A stretch of DNA of 64,000 nucleotides, from NCBI RefSeq assembly GCF_000764305.2, contig NW_025932824.1, forward strand, positions 124,001 to 188,000. Direction: 5' to 3'. Under the pieces are notes generated by a model. It was not told the DNA's origin. It did not search any database and saw only the letters and a list, made by a program, of their open reading frames with translations. Source of the DNA: Hyalella azteca. Lineage: Eukaryota > Arthropoda > Malacostraca > Amphipoda > Hyalellidae. Shown here in pieces: positions 1 through 11,922 of the stretch (its first letter is position 1; each line of letters starts with the position of its first letter). The position numbers and the translations under genes were made by a program.

Positions 1-788
1 AGTTTTCTTGTGAGAATTGTCCTCTCAGAGCCACGATGAGATTAGTGAATTGGCTTAATGGTGAATCGTTTGCTCATCGTCCTTTATTAATCCTATGTAA
101 GTTCTCTTAATTTACGCTCAATATATCAGCTGAAGGACTAGACCGAAATGAACCGAAATGGAACACTGTTTACAGCTAACATTTTATCTGTACTTAAGAA
201 GGAACTGGTAATCCGAATGAGTTACAATTCTCTCGGTGTGTTTTAAGTTAGGGAACTGATGTAGCGAGGCGAGTTATGGTTACAATACGGAGGCCGGCCT
301 CGACTCGCAGGGCTGAGAACTCGTATTGAGCTCGGAGAATATAAAAAAAATCGGTTATAGACGGAAACGCATAATGTCCGAAATTTGAATTCGCGATTGC
401 AAAAATACGTCAATAGAGCCATGAACAAATAAGTTAATTTGAAAGGATCAACTCGAATTGAATACGCGCAGTAAGAGAACACTGGTAAGTTGGACGACCG
501 CATTGCAAAATTATTCTAGCAAATGAAATTACAATAGGCGACAGTATCTCCTCATTTTATCTAAGGAAAAATAATTAAAACATAATCAGTGTTTTCCTCG
601 ACCAGACTTGCGTTAAATACCACGAAATAAATATCTGTTCAAAATATCACTCAAGAAAAGCACCAATCAGGATTTTTTTTGCCACGGCACAAATATCACA
701 CAGGTCACGAGGGAAGGTCAGGTTCTAGGTAAGGATCAAGGAGGATCGGGTCAAGAGCGATGCTGGGGTCAGGAGTGTGCAGGCGGAA
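1..788. other. AT-rich unique DNA, no gene seen
   Basis: No ORF here has a credible start and length, and no repeat structure is visible until about 700. From there, degenerate relatives of the following 28-bp unit (words such as taaggatcaagg) begin to appear. Confidence 0.5.
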
Positions 789-928
789 TTGTAGTTAAGG
801 ATCAAGGTGTAGGTAATTGTAGGTGAGGATTAGGGTGTAGGTAATTGTCGTTAAGGATCAAGGTGTAGGTAATTGTAGTTGGGGATAAAGGTGCAGGTAA
901 TTGTAGTTAAGGATTAGGGTGTTGGTAA
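789..928. repeat. 28-bp minisatellite, 5 units
   Basis: Five head-to-tail units of exactly 28 bp start at 789, 817, 845, 873 and 901. Each contains the words aaggat, aggtg and ggtaattg with a few substitutions. Diverged partial units lie upstream from about 715, so the array probably grew from a local seed. No coding content is seen. Confidence 0.9.
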
Positions 929-3394
929 TGAACATTATTTAGAGGGTATGTGAATACCCAGAGGTATTTACAGACTGTAGGTTAAAAACTGAGAATAAGA
1001 GAAGGATAACGATGCAGTAGGAATAGGAAGTTAGGATCTAAATTCGGATAAAAAGGTAAGGTGATAAGCAAATGTATTCAATTAAGGATTCAGGAGGAAT
1101 TCACAAAGGGGATATTTGAGGGAATTATAATTAATAGAAACATTTCTATCATTGAAACAAGCAACGATGCTGTTTCTAATTCATAAAAGTGGATCAATTA
1201 GCGTTAACAAATACGAGGCGCCGAGGTAGCGACAACTGAAACCTTGTCATGCAGGGTATCGGTGTCCGAGTACAGGCAACGTATGGAGCGTGTCAATTAG
1301 CAGTGAAAAATGGAATGTCGCCGCTGCTACACGACACGATAGAAGGGGGTGCCGTGCATACAAAGTGTGGTCACGCTCAAGTGACGAGTACAAATTAGAA
1401 TTAGTTACAGCAAACTTTGCGGGAATTACATTTGGTTGCAATTTGTACGTCTCCAGTAGACACGCAATATTGGTACATTAAATCATATGGAACGCGAATT
1501 AAATCGTGTAAAACTATCACTCCTTTGAAAGACTTTACTCAACTGTTAGTCGCATTTTTAACACGTAGTAAAAATATGCAGGCTGATAAGACCTTTTTCG
1601 AACTACATGTATGATGGGAATGTTAGCCTGAGGTGAGCAATACTAATGGAAGATTACTCGCAAAAGTCAAGTGTGGAGGACGAAGTGTGGCGTGTGAGCG
1701 TATGTGAGGCGCAAGTGAGGGTGTAGAGCGAGGGTTGCTCTGCAAGACCGAGTGAGGGGAGAAGCGGCGACGCGCCAGGCCAGACTGGGACTGCGGGACT
1801 GTGCAGCGCGGGACCTCGGGACGCCACTTGAGGGAGGGACAACGAGGTTCAGGAGGAGAGGGAGTTCTTGGCGGGGCGGGGAAGGCGAGCAGACGGAAGG
1901 GGAACAGGGGGAAGGTGAACAGACGGAAGGGGGAACAGGAGTGTGTGACGGTCAAATAAAAAACTGCTGCTCCAGCAGCAGGGCTGCTCGAGGAAACGAC
2001 CGACGGCTTCTAGTGGCGGTAGAACAGCACCATGCAATTAGGAGCGTACTGCAGTACTATCAGATTATCATACGCTGTTGAAAAATATTTACAGATGAAA
2101 TAGAACTTCAAAGGACATGAATTTTTGGGCTTACGTCCTCTAAATAACTGAATTAATTGAGAAGCGCAGTCCGTTTAGTCAACAAATGAAGACTAATTCA
2201 GCGAAACAACACAAGAAACATATCCGGAAAACATTAATTTTCAGTAATCATTCAATGTGACGATTCTGTCACTGAATTAAAGCCGGTAGTATATAATTCA
2301 CTGAAATTCAGGAGATGACGTATGAAATAAAAAATGTATCATTTTGAAACAAGAATTGGGGAAAGTCTTGTCTCAACGCGCGATAAATTAGACAGAGCTA
2401 ATAAATGCACATTTAAAATTGAATGTCATAAGTTAAATCATGTTGTTTCAATATCAGGTTGTAAATGCCACGCAATTTGGAAGTGCATTAGAGACGCAGC
2501 ACAAAGATCTGCACTGATATGCTGGTCGCGCTGCCAGCACGGACCAGTGAGCCTCAGCAGCAAGCAATAGAGCGAGGCTAGTGATAGATGTTATCATCGG
2601 GTAAGAAATTCCCGTCGGAAGTAAGATCGGCCATAAATCATTCCTGCTCGCTAGTGAAGTTGGGAGTGTCGATTTCTTGCCTGTTTTGTATAATTTTGAA
2701 TATAAATTTCCGACTTATGTATTTGAACGAATAGCTTATGAATAGAATAAAATTCAAGCTTTCTTCCATAATTCTAGAGTTGTTACTCAAATAGAAATGA
2801 TGAATTTTTATACAAAGCAAAGACCAGACGAGTGGTTAGGTTGACTCCAATATTCATGTGCAGATTTAAAAAAATGTAATCCAACACAAGCTTTTGAAAT
2901 TCTAGAAAATAAACGTCAACCTTTACGGCATCATTGAAAGCGTTTTAGCAACGGCTTCACATTTAACGGCGCCCTCGAGCGAACTGTTAGTAAATAGTAC
3001 ATGTAGAGTTATGATGGATTGTAGGCATACCGCATGAAGAGGAGAAATGTGGAGAATGAAGAAAAACAACAGAGAACGAGGGTATAAGAGTGCGGAAATG
3101 AACAGGAACGCAGTGTATAGGAAAGGCAGTAATGTGAGGGAAAGAAGAGAGGGCGGCTGAAAGGAGCGGACGCCGGTTGCGAGGGCGAGAGGCCGTGGTC
3201 GTCCGTCAGTGCAGCGCGAGGGGAAAGGAGCAGCAGAAGCAGCAACATTTTCTCAGGAGCAGTTCCCTGATAGTAATTGCGTTTCCTTGAACAGAACAAA
3301 ACACTAAAAGATGCTCACCGCCAGCCTGTCTTTTCACCCACCCTCGTGCTTCCAGAACACGAAAAAATAATCCAGCAAGTGAATTAATAAGAAA
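929..3394. other. Unique DNA with purine-rich stretches, no gene seen
   Basis: The stretches 1640-1945 and 3010-3250 are strongly G/A-biased on the plus strand, so their minus-strand ORFs are rich in Pro, Ser and Leu and look like artefacts. No ORF shows a recognisable domain. The rest is ordinary AT-rich DNA. Confidence 0.5.
1830..1945. repeat. Purine-rich imperfect ~30-bp duplication
   Basis: The word cagacggaaggg occurs twice about 30 bp apart (near 1890 and 1920), embedded in GGGGAACAGGGGGAAGG-type sequence. The tract is almost all purine and may form unusual DNA structure. It is too short and imperfect to call a mature array. Confidence 0.6.
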
Positions 3395-3560
3395 AGCTAG
3401 GAAGGCGTGGTCACGCTGGCGACAGCCGCTCATTGGCGGAGCGGCCGAGGACGTCTGGCGCCGAGAGCGCCGTGCCACCCCCGCGCCCTCAGCCCAGCGC
3501 GCTCATTGGCACACGAATTTTGGATTTTGCTACAGCGGCGCCAACACAAATTTGGAACAC
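3395..3560. promoter_or_regulatory. GC/CpG-rich patch with two inverted CCAAT boxes
   Basis: The patch is much richer in CpG than its surroundings. It carries the 11-bp word cgctcattggc twice, with the ATTGG cores at 3432-3436 and 3505-3509. Read on the minus strand these are GCCAATGAGCG, close to the NF-Y binding consensus, and two CCAAT boxes about 70 bp apart is a promoter-like arrangement. No TATA box and no convincing downstream exon was found on either strand, so promoter activity is inference only. Confidence 0.25.
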
Positions 3561-3580
3561 ATTACCTCGACTGGCTGTGT

Positions 3581-3938
3581 CATCACTAGTGATGATAACC
3601 AATAGGGTACACTACTAGTGATATTACTAGTGATTATGACCACTGGGGCACACTAGCAGTGGCATCACTAGAGATGATAACCACCAGCACACACTAGCAG
3701 TGGCATCACTAGTGATGATAGTCGCTAGCGCACACTAGCAGTGGCATCACTTGAGATGATAGTCGCTAGCGCACACTAGCAGTGGCATCACTAGTGATGA
3801 TAGTCACTAGCGCACACTAGCAGTGGCATCACTAGTGATGATAGTCACTAGCGTACACTAGCAGTGGCACCTCCAGTGATTCAGACCACTGGAGCACGCT
3901 AGCAGCATGACTGGTAACGCTAGTCACTAGCTTACACC
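3581..3938. repeat. 41-bp minisatellite with palindromic core
   Basis: About eight units of 41 bp, best preserved between 3645 and 3870. Each contains the palindrome atcactagtgat followed by gatagtc.ctagcg and cactagcagtgg. The flanking units are progressively diverged. Because every unit holds a self-complementary 12-mer, a single strand could form a row of small hairpins. Confidence 0.9.
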
Positions 3939-4404
3939 AGCTGCGCTTAACTCACCTGGCAATAATAGTTAAACTCATTCACCAGCTGAATTTAACCTGA
4001 CGATGCTGCAATTAACGATGATAGACGATAGACAGTAACACTTAATAGCTGCGTTTTTCACCACTATGATAACCAATAGGATTTGTCGGTTACGCCAGGA
4101 AACACAACAATTATGTTCGTGATACCCAAACAGTGAGCCAGATAATTCACATTCATTAGTTACAAGACCTACAAAGCTCACCTTATATTTAATATGGAGA
4201 CGTGCTACACTCGATAGACGTTGTGACCGTTGCGAGCGTCAGCACTGTTCCTGCGTCCCTGCACACAAAAAGTCCAGGGCTCAACAAGACGGCAATGTTA
4301 ATTAATTAATTATATTAAATTTCAATTAACACCAGGAACCGTTCTATCGAAAGTCGCTTATAAGTTCACGCAGCGAATTACGTAATCGAAGTGGTTAATA
4401 TATA

Positions 4405-4495
4405 CATGTAGCGGCTTAAGTACACGTAGCGCCCGATTTCTCGTCTGTAATTGGTGGGTTCAGCTTGAGAAGCGGCCAGTGATTGGCTGAACCCA
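4405..4495. repeat. Dispersed repeat, copy 1, with 10-bp stem
   Basis: This segment is clearly related to 14481-14566: both read catgta.cgg, then aagtacacgtag, then ccgatt..tagtctgt.attgg or a close variant. Copy 1 contains a perfect 10-bp inverted repeat, tgggttcagc (4455-4464) and gctgaaccca (4486-4495). No target duplication was identified, so the class of element is unknown. Confidence 0.65.
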
Positions 4496-4718
4496 TCGTC
4501 TTAACATGTAGGAACACCTGAAATACTTTTCAATGTATGGTAACATAACACATACGAAGAATTATTTCACACCGCCTTAATGTCTCTATCCCCAATACAA
4601 AGCGCCATCAGCACAACATTATATTGTTTACAACGCGAGTCCCAATGTGTAGAGGGTTAAATTGCACTCCTCTAGCCTCAACGCTCACCAGAGGGACAAC
4701 TACCCTCCCAAGACATCT

Positions 4719-4747
4719 GACGTTGAATCAACGTTGTTCCAACGTCG
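4719..4747. repeat. Fragment related to CAACGTTG-type MITE
   Basis: The words gacgttgaatcaacgttg and ttccaacgtcg match the terminal and subterminal words of the complete MITE at 22966-23310. No terminal CCCAGC and no TA duplication are visible, so this is either a relic or a chance cluster of the same motif. Confidence 0.4.
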
Positions 4748-5517
4748 TTTGCATGGTGCGCCAACTCCCCATAGGGACAGCCAACTCTACAGCCCCGCAC
4801 AACATCCTGTCACCCGAAACACTCCTGGCATTGCCCGCGTTTTCACCTCGCCCCCATCGAGGGCGACAACGCAGTTACGTTGGCAAACGCTGACCAGGTT
4901 ATGTAGATATATTGATAACAAATTTAATAACATCAAGCCACAAATAACCAATTGAATGTCCGATAACTGGCTAGGCTATAAATAATATTTTGAAACCAAA
5001 ATTCCTTTAAAGCATTAAATTCCGGGAAGCATTAAAAGACAGCGGACAAAAACGACAATAAAGGTCAGGAAAAAAACGAAATATAATTTAGTCTCCGAAG
5101 ATAACTTCTAAACGTACCCAATGGTTTCCAATTCCTTAATATCACAAGTTTATTTAGGTAAAATTTGTTCAGTGCCGTACGTGATGTGGCCACGAAGTTG
5201 CCACCGCAGCCTTTACGACTCGGAAAATTACTTTTCGATTGACCAACACCAGCGAAAAATTCGACTCGTTGAAATCAAACAAGAAGAAATGTAAATAAAA
5301 TTCATTTTTAGCCATCAATTTATACAAATTACATTTTGCCATACTATAATGATAGGATGATAGGATAACATTAACACTTGAATAAACACTTGAAGCATAC
5401 AGTTTCGAAATCTATAGGAGTATATTCAGAGCAGATACTGAGCGTAATCTGTTCGGTACAGGTGCGGCACCTGAAAGAAGCTATCACAAGAGGATATGTT
5501 TCCTGCCTCGGTCCCGT

Positions 5518-5811
5518 ACGCAGCTACAGCGCCTGCGTCACGGCAGCACCTGCAGCTGCAGCAGTCACGGCAAACGCACGCAGCTACAACGCCTGCGTCA
5601 CGGCAGCACCTGCAGCTGCAGCAGAAGCAGTCACGGCAAACGCACGCAGCTACAACGCCTGCGTCACGGCAGCACCTGCAGCTGTAGCAGTCACGGCAAA
5701 CGCACGCAGCTACAACGCCTGCGTCACGGCAGCACCTGCAGCTGCAGCAGTCACGGCAAACGCACGCAGCTACAGCGCCTGCGTCACGGCAGCACATGCA
5801 GCTGCAGCACC
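5518..5811. repeat. 60-bp minisatellite (one 66-bp unit), ~4.9 units
   Basis: Units start at 5518, 5578, 5644, 5704 and 5764. Each holds cagctac, gcctgcgtcacggcagcac, ctgcagctg and cagtcacggcaaacgc. The second unit carries a 6-bp insertion. Unit lengths are multiples of three, so the array is open in several frames on both strands. The plus frame 5378-5863 would give 20-residue repeats rich in Ala, Thr and Val but starts at TTG with a stop just upstream. It has no ATG before the repeats, so I do not call a gene. Confidence 0.9.
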
Positions 5812-7235
5812 AGGTGAGGCAGCACGAGCTGGAGCAGCTATGGCTAAATCGTACAAACTGTAGCCACGATTGGCATGAACAACTAGAAAATATGTAGGTA
5901 TAGATAATACCGTATGTCAATAAATATATTCAATTAATTATACATTATTCATAGACTGCAACAAATTCCTGGAAATGGAGGTTCGTATAAGACGAAATAA
6001 ATTTCCAACAACAATGAATGTAAGTCATAATCATTCGTTCCAAGCCTTAAACTGTGTGTGCGCGGGATCCGTACTGATGTCAGGCATCGCTCGTCGTTGG
6101 TCATTGATCACAATTTTTGCGAAATTTTCGGTCGTTGTCCGTAAGTGCAGGCGTTCGCTATCACAGGTTTCACTGAATGTCTGAAAGGCCAAACCCCAGC
6201 ACACATCACTATTGCTGGAACTCTTACTATCCAGAATGCAGATAATATTTGAGAATATGTTTTAGAATAAATCTAGATAAAGAACTTAGGATATGAGCGA
6301 CTTCTTCCAAGAGTTTACAGTTTAGCTTTCGATGTGGGGTTTGTCTGAAGAGAATATTGTGTAACTCGGAGGCAGCATGACTAGGCTCCTGACATTTCGA
6401 AATATTGAGCATCTGAGTGATGATCTTAAATCAATATCAACATAAGAAGAATATGTGGTATAGCATCAGCCTTCTTCAATCTCGAGGTCAGTTAACAAGT
6501 GAAGTAAACTTCAGCTATATAAACAGAGTAAATGAACATAAATGAACATGAAACACTTGATTCGTACACATGACACACTTAATGATTCTTACAACACATG
6601 ACACACTTCAGAGAGCATCTTGCAAGCTGGTCTCGTAGTCACAATTGGTTGATGGCACTAGCATCACAGGGGCACATTATCTTGATAACGCCGGTACACG
6701 CATTTAGACAACGACGATGCGCCAATTTGGCTTTAAGAATTGATCATAACATTATGAAGATCCCTTTAATCTACCACAAGAGCACTGGCTGCTTAAAAAA
6801 ATATCAGTGTACCATATTTCCAGATTGTTAGTGAATCAAAAGAGGCTGCACTCGCTTGCTATGACGAACGATGGCAGGAGAGAGACGTGAGCGTCGCAGA
6901 TGCGCGACTGGTACTACTGCATCTTATCACTAAAGGGTTTCCTCAGACTAGATTACGAGCACAATCTGCCATGACATACACGTAAGTGTACGTGTTGTAC
7001 TATATCAGTGTGCGTAGGGATAAGAGAATATTTCAACGTATGTTATTGAGATAGGTATCGTACTTAATCCCATCTACTGGCCACATCGAAACTAGAGGTG
7101 TAATAGAGCACTGAAGACCACCAGAGCAGACCACAGAAGCAACAGTAGCTGCTCTAGCGCCGAAACAGCTTAACTGTCAGCAATACAGTAGGCAGTCACA
7201 GCAGCACACCAAAACTACTATAAGAAGCATCAGCA
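5812..7235. other. Unique DNA, no gene seen
   Basis: AT-rich sequence with only short spurious ORFs, including 5975-6184 and 6598-6831. No repeats or recognisable domains were noticed. Confidence 0.5.
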
Positions 7236-7850
7236 CTAATAGCAGTAGCAGAGTCGACGACGGAGGGAGAACAGAGAAATGGCATCAGCAGTAACAGCAG
7301 TCGCAGTCACAGCCCTAACACCTCCACCACCACCCCCAGCGGCGGGAGGAAAGGAGCACAATAACAGCAGCATTAATAGCACCACCGAAACACCACCACT
7401 AGCAGCAGCAACAGTAACAATGGCGACGGCATGAGAGGCGCGAAATAGCAGCAGCAGTAATAGCACTACCTGCAACACCACGAGTAGCAGCAGCAACAGC
7501 GGTGGCGGCGTGAAAAGATCGCAATAACAACTGCAGTAACAGCATCACCACCAAGACCACCACCACAAAAAAAAACACCGCCGCCACCGCCGCCACCACC
7601 ACCACCACTAGCAGCAGCAACAGCGGCGGCGGCGGCGGCGTGAAAGGATCGCAGAAACAACGGCAGTAACAGCACCACCACCAAGACCACCACCACCACA
7701 AAAAAAACACCACCGCCACCACCACTAGCAGCAGCAACAGCGGCGGCGGTGGCGGGAGAGGAGCGCAATGGCACGAGCGGCGCCAGGACGACGCGGCAGC
7801 AGCCTCGTATGGATCGCAGCGGCCGCCGCCCCCACCCCGTACTGTGCGCG
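7236..7850. repeat. Long CAC/CAG/CGG trinucleotide-rich tract
   Basis: About 600 bp is built from runs of cac, cag and cgg triplets, with duplicated blocks such as ccaccaccac, tagcagcagcaacag and gcggcggcgg recurring near 7590-7640 and 7700-7755. Minus-strand ORFs here are poly-Leu, poly-Val and poly-Gly and are low-complexity artefacts. GGC runs could form stable secondary structure. Confidence 0.9.
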
Positions 7851-7934
7851 GCAGAGACGCTCGGCCCTGCAGCGCTACCAAGAGTGAAATAAAACACATA
7901 CTATAGAACAAAACGTGGCATTTGTGCCACGTAA

Positions 7935-8394
7935 AGTGGAATAGAACACATACACAGCATTTGTGCCACGTGAAGTGGAATAGAACACATACACAGCATT
8001 TGTGACACGTGAAGTGAAATGGAACACATATACAGCATTTGTGACACGTGAAGTGAAATGGAACACATACAGAGCATTTGTGACACGTGAAGTGGAATAG
8101 AACACATACACAGCATTTGTGACACGTGAAGTGATATAGCACACATACACAGCATTTGTGACACGATAAGTGAAATAGAACACATATACAGCATTTGTGT
8201 CACGTGAAGTGAAATAGAACACATACACAGTATTTGTGACACGTGAAGTGGAATAGAACACATACACAGCATTCGTGACACGTTGAGTGAAATAGAACAC
8301 ATACACAGCATTTGTGTCACGTGAAGTGAAATAGAACACATACACAGCATTTGTGCCACGTGAAGTGATATAGCACACATACACAGCATTCGTG
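7935..8394. repeat. 39-bp minisatellite, 12 units
   Basis: Unit starts follow 7935 + 39k up to 8364, with a related partial unit at 7885-7934. Each unit reads agtg.aatagaacacata, then cagcatttgtg and cacgtga, and so carries a CACGTG E-box-like hexamer in most copies. The 39-bp unit is 13 codons. The minus strand stays open for about 180 codons and spells a 13-residue repeat, which is what an array without in-frame stops would do by chance. Confidence 0.95.
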
Positions 8395-9212
8395 TTTGAG
8401 TCCAACAACTGACTGGATTCCGTCACACGTCACACTGAAAAAAGTCTGACACAGGAGTATATTATACGGCGGTCGTGGCATGAATATAACATGGATGGCT
8501 ATTTCACCTATCATCTAACGATATATAGGTATTTTGAATCTGGAAAACTGTAAACTTGAGTATAGATAGGCTTGATTGCTACGAGAGATAGGCTTCGAAC
8601 AGTAACCTGTGCGGGTTCCACGAAACATTGAACGGAAACTAGATACAACCTTGTTGATTTGAGTGGAAATGTAATGTTTAGTGTGAAAACCTCGTAATTG
8701 TGATTTAGAATAGAATTGATAGGGTTATATAATGCTATTGTGACACAGTTATAGTGTGGAAGAGCTGTCGACGTATGGCAGTCAAGCGACCATTAGTATG
8801 GCAGTCGTGACGCATGCAGGCAGTCACGAAATTTACGTATTTCTTGCTGAAAAACAGTGGAAGAGAGATGACAGTTTCGAACAGCTTTATTACTTGAAAC
8901 TAGCAATTGGGAAGTAAAATATAGCAAATTAATTAAATAAAATATTAATTAAAATTTATGTATTGGCTCTGCGGTCATCCAGTAAATAAAGTTAAACAAA
9001 CCATAACGTTTAGCTGAATAACTGAGTTTCTTTCGTCTTTCAGCAGATACGAATGTCTTTCATTGTGCTCTAATGAAGATGAAGGGCAGGAAGCAAATAA
9101 GAAGTTAATAATATACGCAGCTTATCATAAGGCAAACTGCGATAGCGATTACAGCAGATATACTTGATTTGCCATAAGGCAGTAGCGCCTCTTTATTGCT
9201 GCCTCCTCCAGC
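8395..9212. other. Unique DNA, no gene seen
   Basis: AT-rich sequence without a credible ORF or repeat. Confidence 0.5.
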
Positions 9213-9323
9213 GGGATGGGGGGGGGGGAGGAAGGTAGGGTAGATGAGGTGGGGGAAGAAGGCCGGGTAGACAAGGTGGGGGAAGGCCGGGTTGATGAGG
9301 TTAGAGAGGGTCGAGTAGATGAA
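9213..9323. repeat. G-rich imperfect 27-30-bp minisatellite with an 11-G run
   Basis: A run of 11 G at 9218-9228 is followed by about three imperfect units containing gatgaggt, gggggaa and ggccgggt. The plus strand has several closely spaced G runs, which could support a G-quadruplex. Confidence 0.7.
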
Positions 9324-10520
9324 TGGAACGTCAACTTCACAGCTTTTTGACCCAGCGTAGGGACGAGAAACACCTGCTCTTGTTAAATATCTCGTAGAGC
9401 TGCCACAAAATAATCTTATGCCTATAGACTCCTTGGTAACAAATATTCAATCTTAGCAATACATTTTTGAAATCCTTGCCACACGTAAGAAAATATGCTA
9501 GCAAAACACGCAGATTCAAGAAAAACACTTAAAACTATGAATGTAGTTACCAATCTTTCCCAGAGATATCATCAGCAACTAAATAAATAATCATCAGAGC
9601 TGAAAACACCAATAGACACTTGAGTCAATAATCGGAGAGCACAATCATCAGTCATGGCTGCTGTGGTTAGAATACCCAAACCCAAAATTGACGTGCAATG
9701 AGTCCTTTATTGAGACAGCGTCTAGGGATGACGCTCCTTCAACAGCAGAAAAGGAGGTACGAAACATTATATAATCAATGCTGAACTTATATATAGTGTC
9801 AATCTGCATTCGACGCAACAAAATTCTGGCTATAGTACTCGGACAGTCTCACCTTCTCGTAACAGCTGTAACCGTTTCGTCCGTTTGCATTCTAAGATGT
9901 CATGAAATATAAATCAATTTACCAGCGCGCGCTGTAGACGGGGTCGGGATCGTCAATCAGAGCAGCAGGTATATTCACTACTAACCCTCGAGGCCGGTAG
10001 GCGGCAGGCAAATAAATGCTCAAGCAGGTCTCAACTGGCAGTTCTGTGCGATAGCTAGGGCGATATTTTAGCAAAGTATCAATACGAAATACAACGCGAA
10101 TAGTTTTCAATTTTGACCTTAAATTCATAAGAGGGAAATGAATGCACTTGAGCGATGATAACCTGCTAAAATCAACACACCTGATGATAGTTAAGGCGAT
10201 GACCTGTTAAGTTCGTCACAGTGTAATAATACCTTGAAATGAAGCATTGTGTCACTGTAATTAATTCCTCGATCAGTTGTGGATATTGTAAAAGACAATT
10301 AGCCAGCATATAATCAGTAACGTATAATATAATCTCGGAAGTTGAATTGTAAGAGGTCATATTCGCTTCACGGTTTCCGTTATCAGCGCACACAAGAACA
10401 TTCGTTATTTCAATATAGCCGAGTCCCTCCCAGCGGCGTGAACTCAATCTCAGCGGGAGCAGATTTCAAATAAGTAACATTACCAGACAAAGAACATGAA
10501 GTACAGAGTGTAATTTCTGT

Positions 10521-10700
10521 GTAACTGGGCGTTCAATGTTCATATAGTTTAAAATAACTTACCATAACAATTGACACACAATATAAAGTTTACTTTGTGG
10601 ATAACTGGACGTTTCATTTTTTATGCCCATTTAATTTAAAATAGCTCTACCTAACACAGAACACATGATGCTCAATTGCTCACTGGGCGTTTGTTGCTGC
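10521..10700. repeat. Degenerate ~80-bp tandem repeat, ~2.3 units
   Basis: The motif (a)actgg.cgtt. recurs at about 10521, 10600 and 10679, and the first two are followed by related taatttaaaata/tagtttaaaata words. Divergence is high, so this looks like an old array. Confidence 0.5.
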
Positions 10701-11820
10701 AATAGTTTGGATGAGTTTGTGGCTATAAGGGCAGCAGCAGGCAGGGCTGCTGCAAAGGGCCTGGTCGGTGTGGCAATGCTGAGGGTCGTGCGGTGATGCT
10801 GAAGGGAGACGGACTGCCCTCATATCCTCCCTCCACCCCAAGCAATATAGCCTCGTTATCTCCTCAGCTCTCCCACGCACTCACTCTCCTTTAGAATTAT
10901 TCGTTACGAATACAACCACAGATGCGGGGGATAAACCGATTACCGTATCCATAGAGAAACCGGTCACCTAATAAAACAAGAGTTTGATCATTTCTGATGC
11001 AATTTATCTGATTTTAATTTATCAAATTTTTAATTGATCTGATTCAAGGCAATCTCACCCCAGGATCTGCTGTTAATATAAAATTGATTGAACTTTTGTA
11101 AACAATGTTGTTTCAAGATCATTTTACGTGGAGCGTGAGTTGTACGATAATAAATTAACAGTCCACTATGTGTATCTTTGTAACTCGTTATAGAGTAAGT
11201 TTAGTCTATTGCTACATGCACAAATGAACAGGCACAACTTGCATGATGTTTTGTGCATGTGATCGCACTTGCCACACGAAGTTATCCCTCGTAAACACAC
11301 ACGCACACGAGAAAAAATAGCGAAACTGAGGCAAAGACCACAGAAAATTTTGGCTGAAAATGGATCGATGGCCGGCAACAGGCTCTCGGGGTGCAGATGG
11401 CTTTCCTACACGTCCTTCCACTCTCACTTTCAGCACTGCTCCGCCAGTCTTGTCTCGTATTGAGGTGGACATAGTTTCAAATCAAATCTATTCATAAAAA
11501 CGAACTATAATTTCGGAAAATGAAGTTGAAAGCAGCCTAACGACCGCCTTCTTGACCAAGCTTAAATTGCAATTTTCTTTAATACATTACGATCCAAGAG
11601 AACCGACATTACCTAGATTTGACATTGCATAAAAAGCCTACTTTGCCATATTCTGTAGCAAATATATGTACTATAGAACTATAGACAAACATTATGACAT
11701 CGGCCAACGGTAAAAATTAGATAACCGACAAAAAAGCCTCATATAAATGCAGCAATCAAAGAGAACGTGTGAGTACACGCATCGTGTGGCTGCACTGAAC
11801 ACCAGTTCGCTAGAATATTC

Positions 11821-11922
11821 GTTCAAGAAAGCTTGAATGATCCAAAGCAATGCTAGGTGAGAATAGAGAATAAATAAATACAAAAGAATAATAAAGAAGC
11901 ATAAAAATACAGAGTAATTTTT
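11821..11922. repeat. Dispersed ~100-bp repeat, copy 1
   Basis: Shares gttcaa.aaag.ttgaatgatccaaag.aatgctag.tgagaata, with the following A-rich tail containing gcataaaaatac, with 14907-15001. The orientation is the same and the copies differ by scattered substitutions and small gaps. No terminal repeats or target duplications were identified. The A-rich 3' half is compatible with a SINE or retroposed fragment, but I see no pol III boxes. Confidence 0.7.

Larger units (their letters stand above)
3939..5517. other. Unique DNA, no gene seen
   Basis: It contains a dispersed hairpin repeat (4405-4495) and a short MITE-like fragment (4719-4747), annotated separately. The 89- and 97-residue ORFs at 4624-4955 overlap in different frames and resemble no family I recognise. 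Confidence 0.5.

Noticed and set aside
5378..5863. Plus-strand 161-codon ORF with 20-residue Ala-rich repeats as a gene
   Set aside because: It begins at TTG with a stop just upstream and has no ATG before the repeats. Its repeats are simply the 60-bp minisatellite, which is also open on the minus strand.
7399..8142. 247-codon minus ORF crossing the trinucleotide tract
   Set aside because: The composition is poly-Val/Leu/Gly/Pro generated by triplet repeats and array sequence, not a protein domain.
7875..8426. Minus-strand 183-codon ORF with a 13-residue repeat as a secreted or structural protein
   Set aside because: All three minus frames are open because the 39-bp unit has few stops. There is no signal peptide, flanking domain or unique region.
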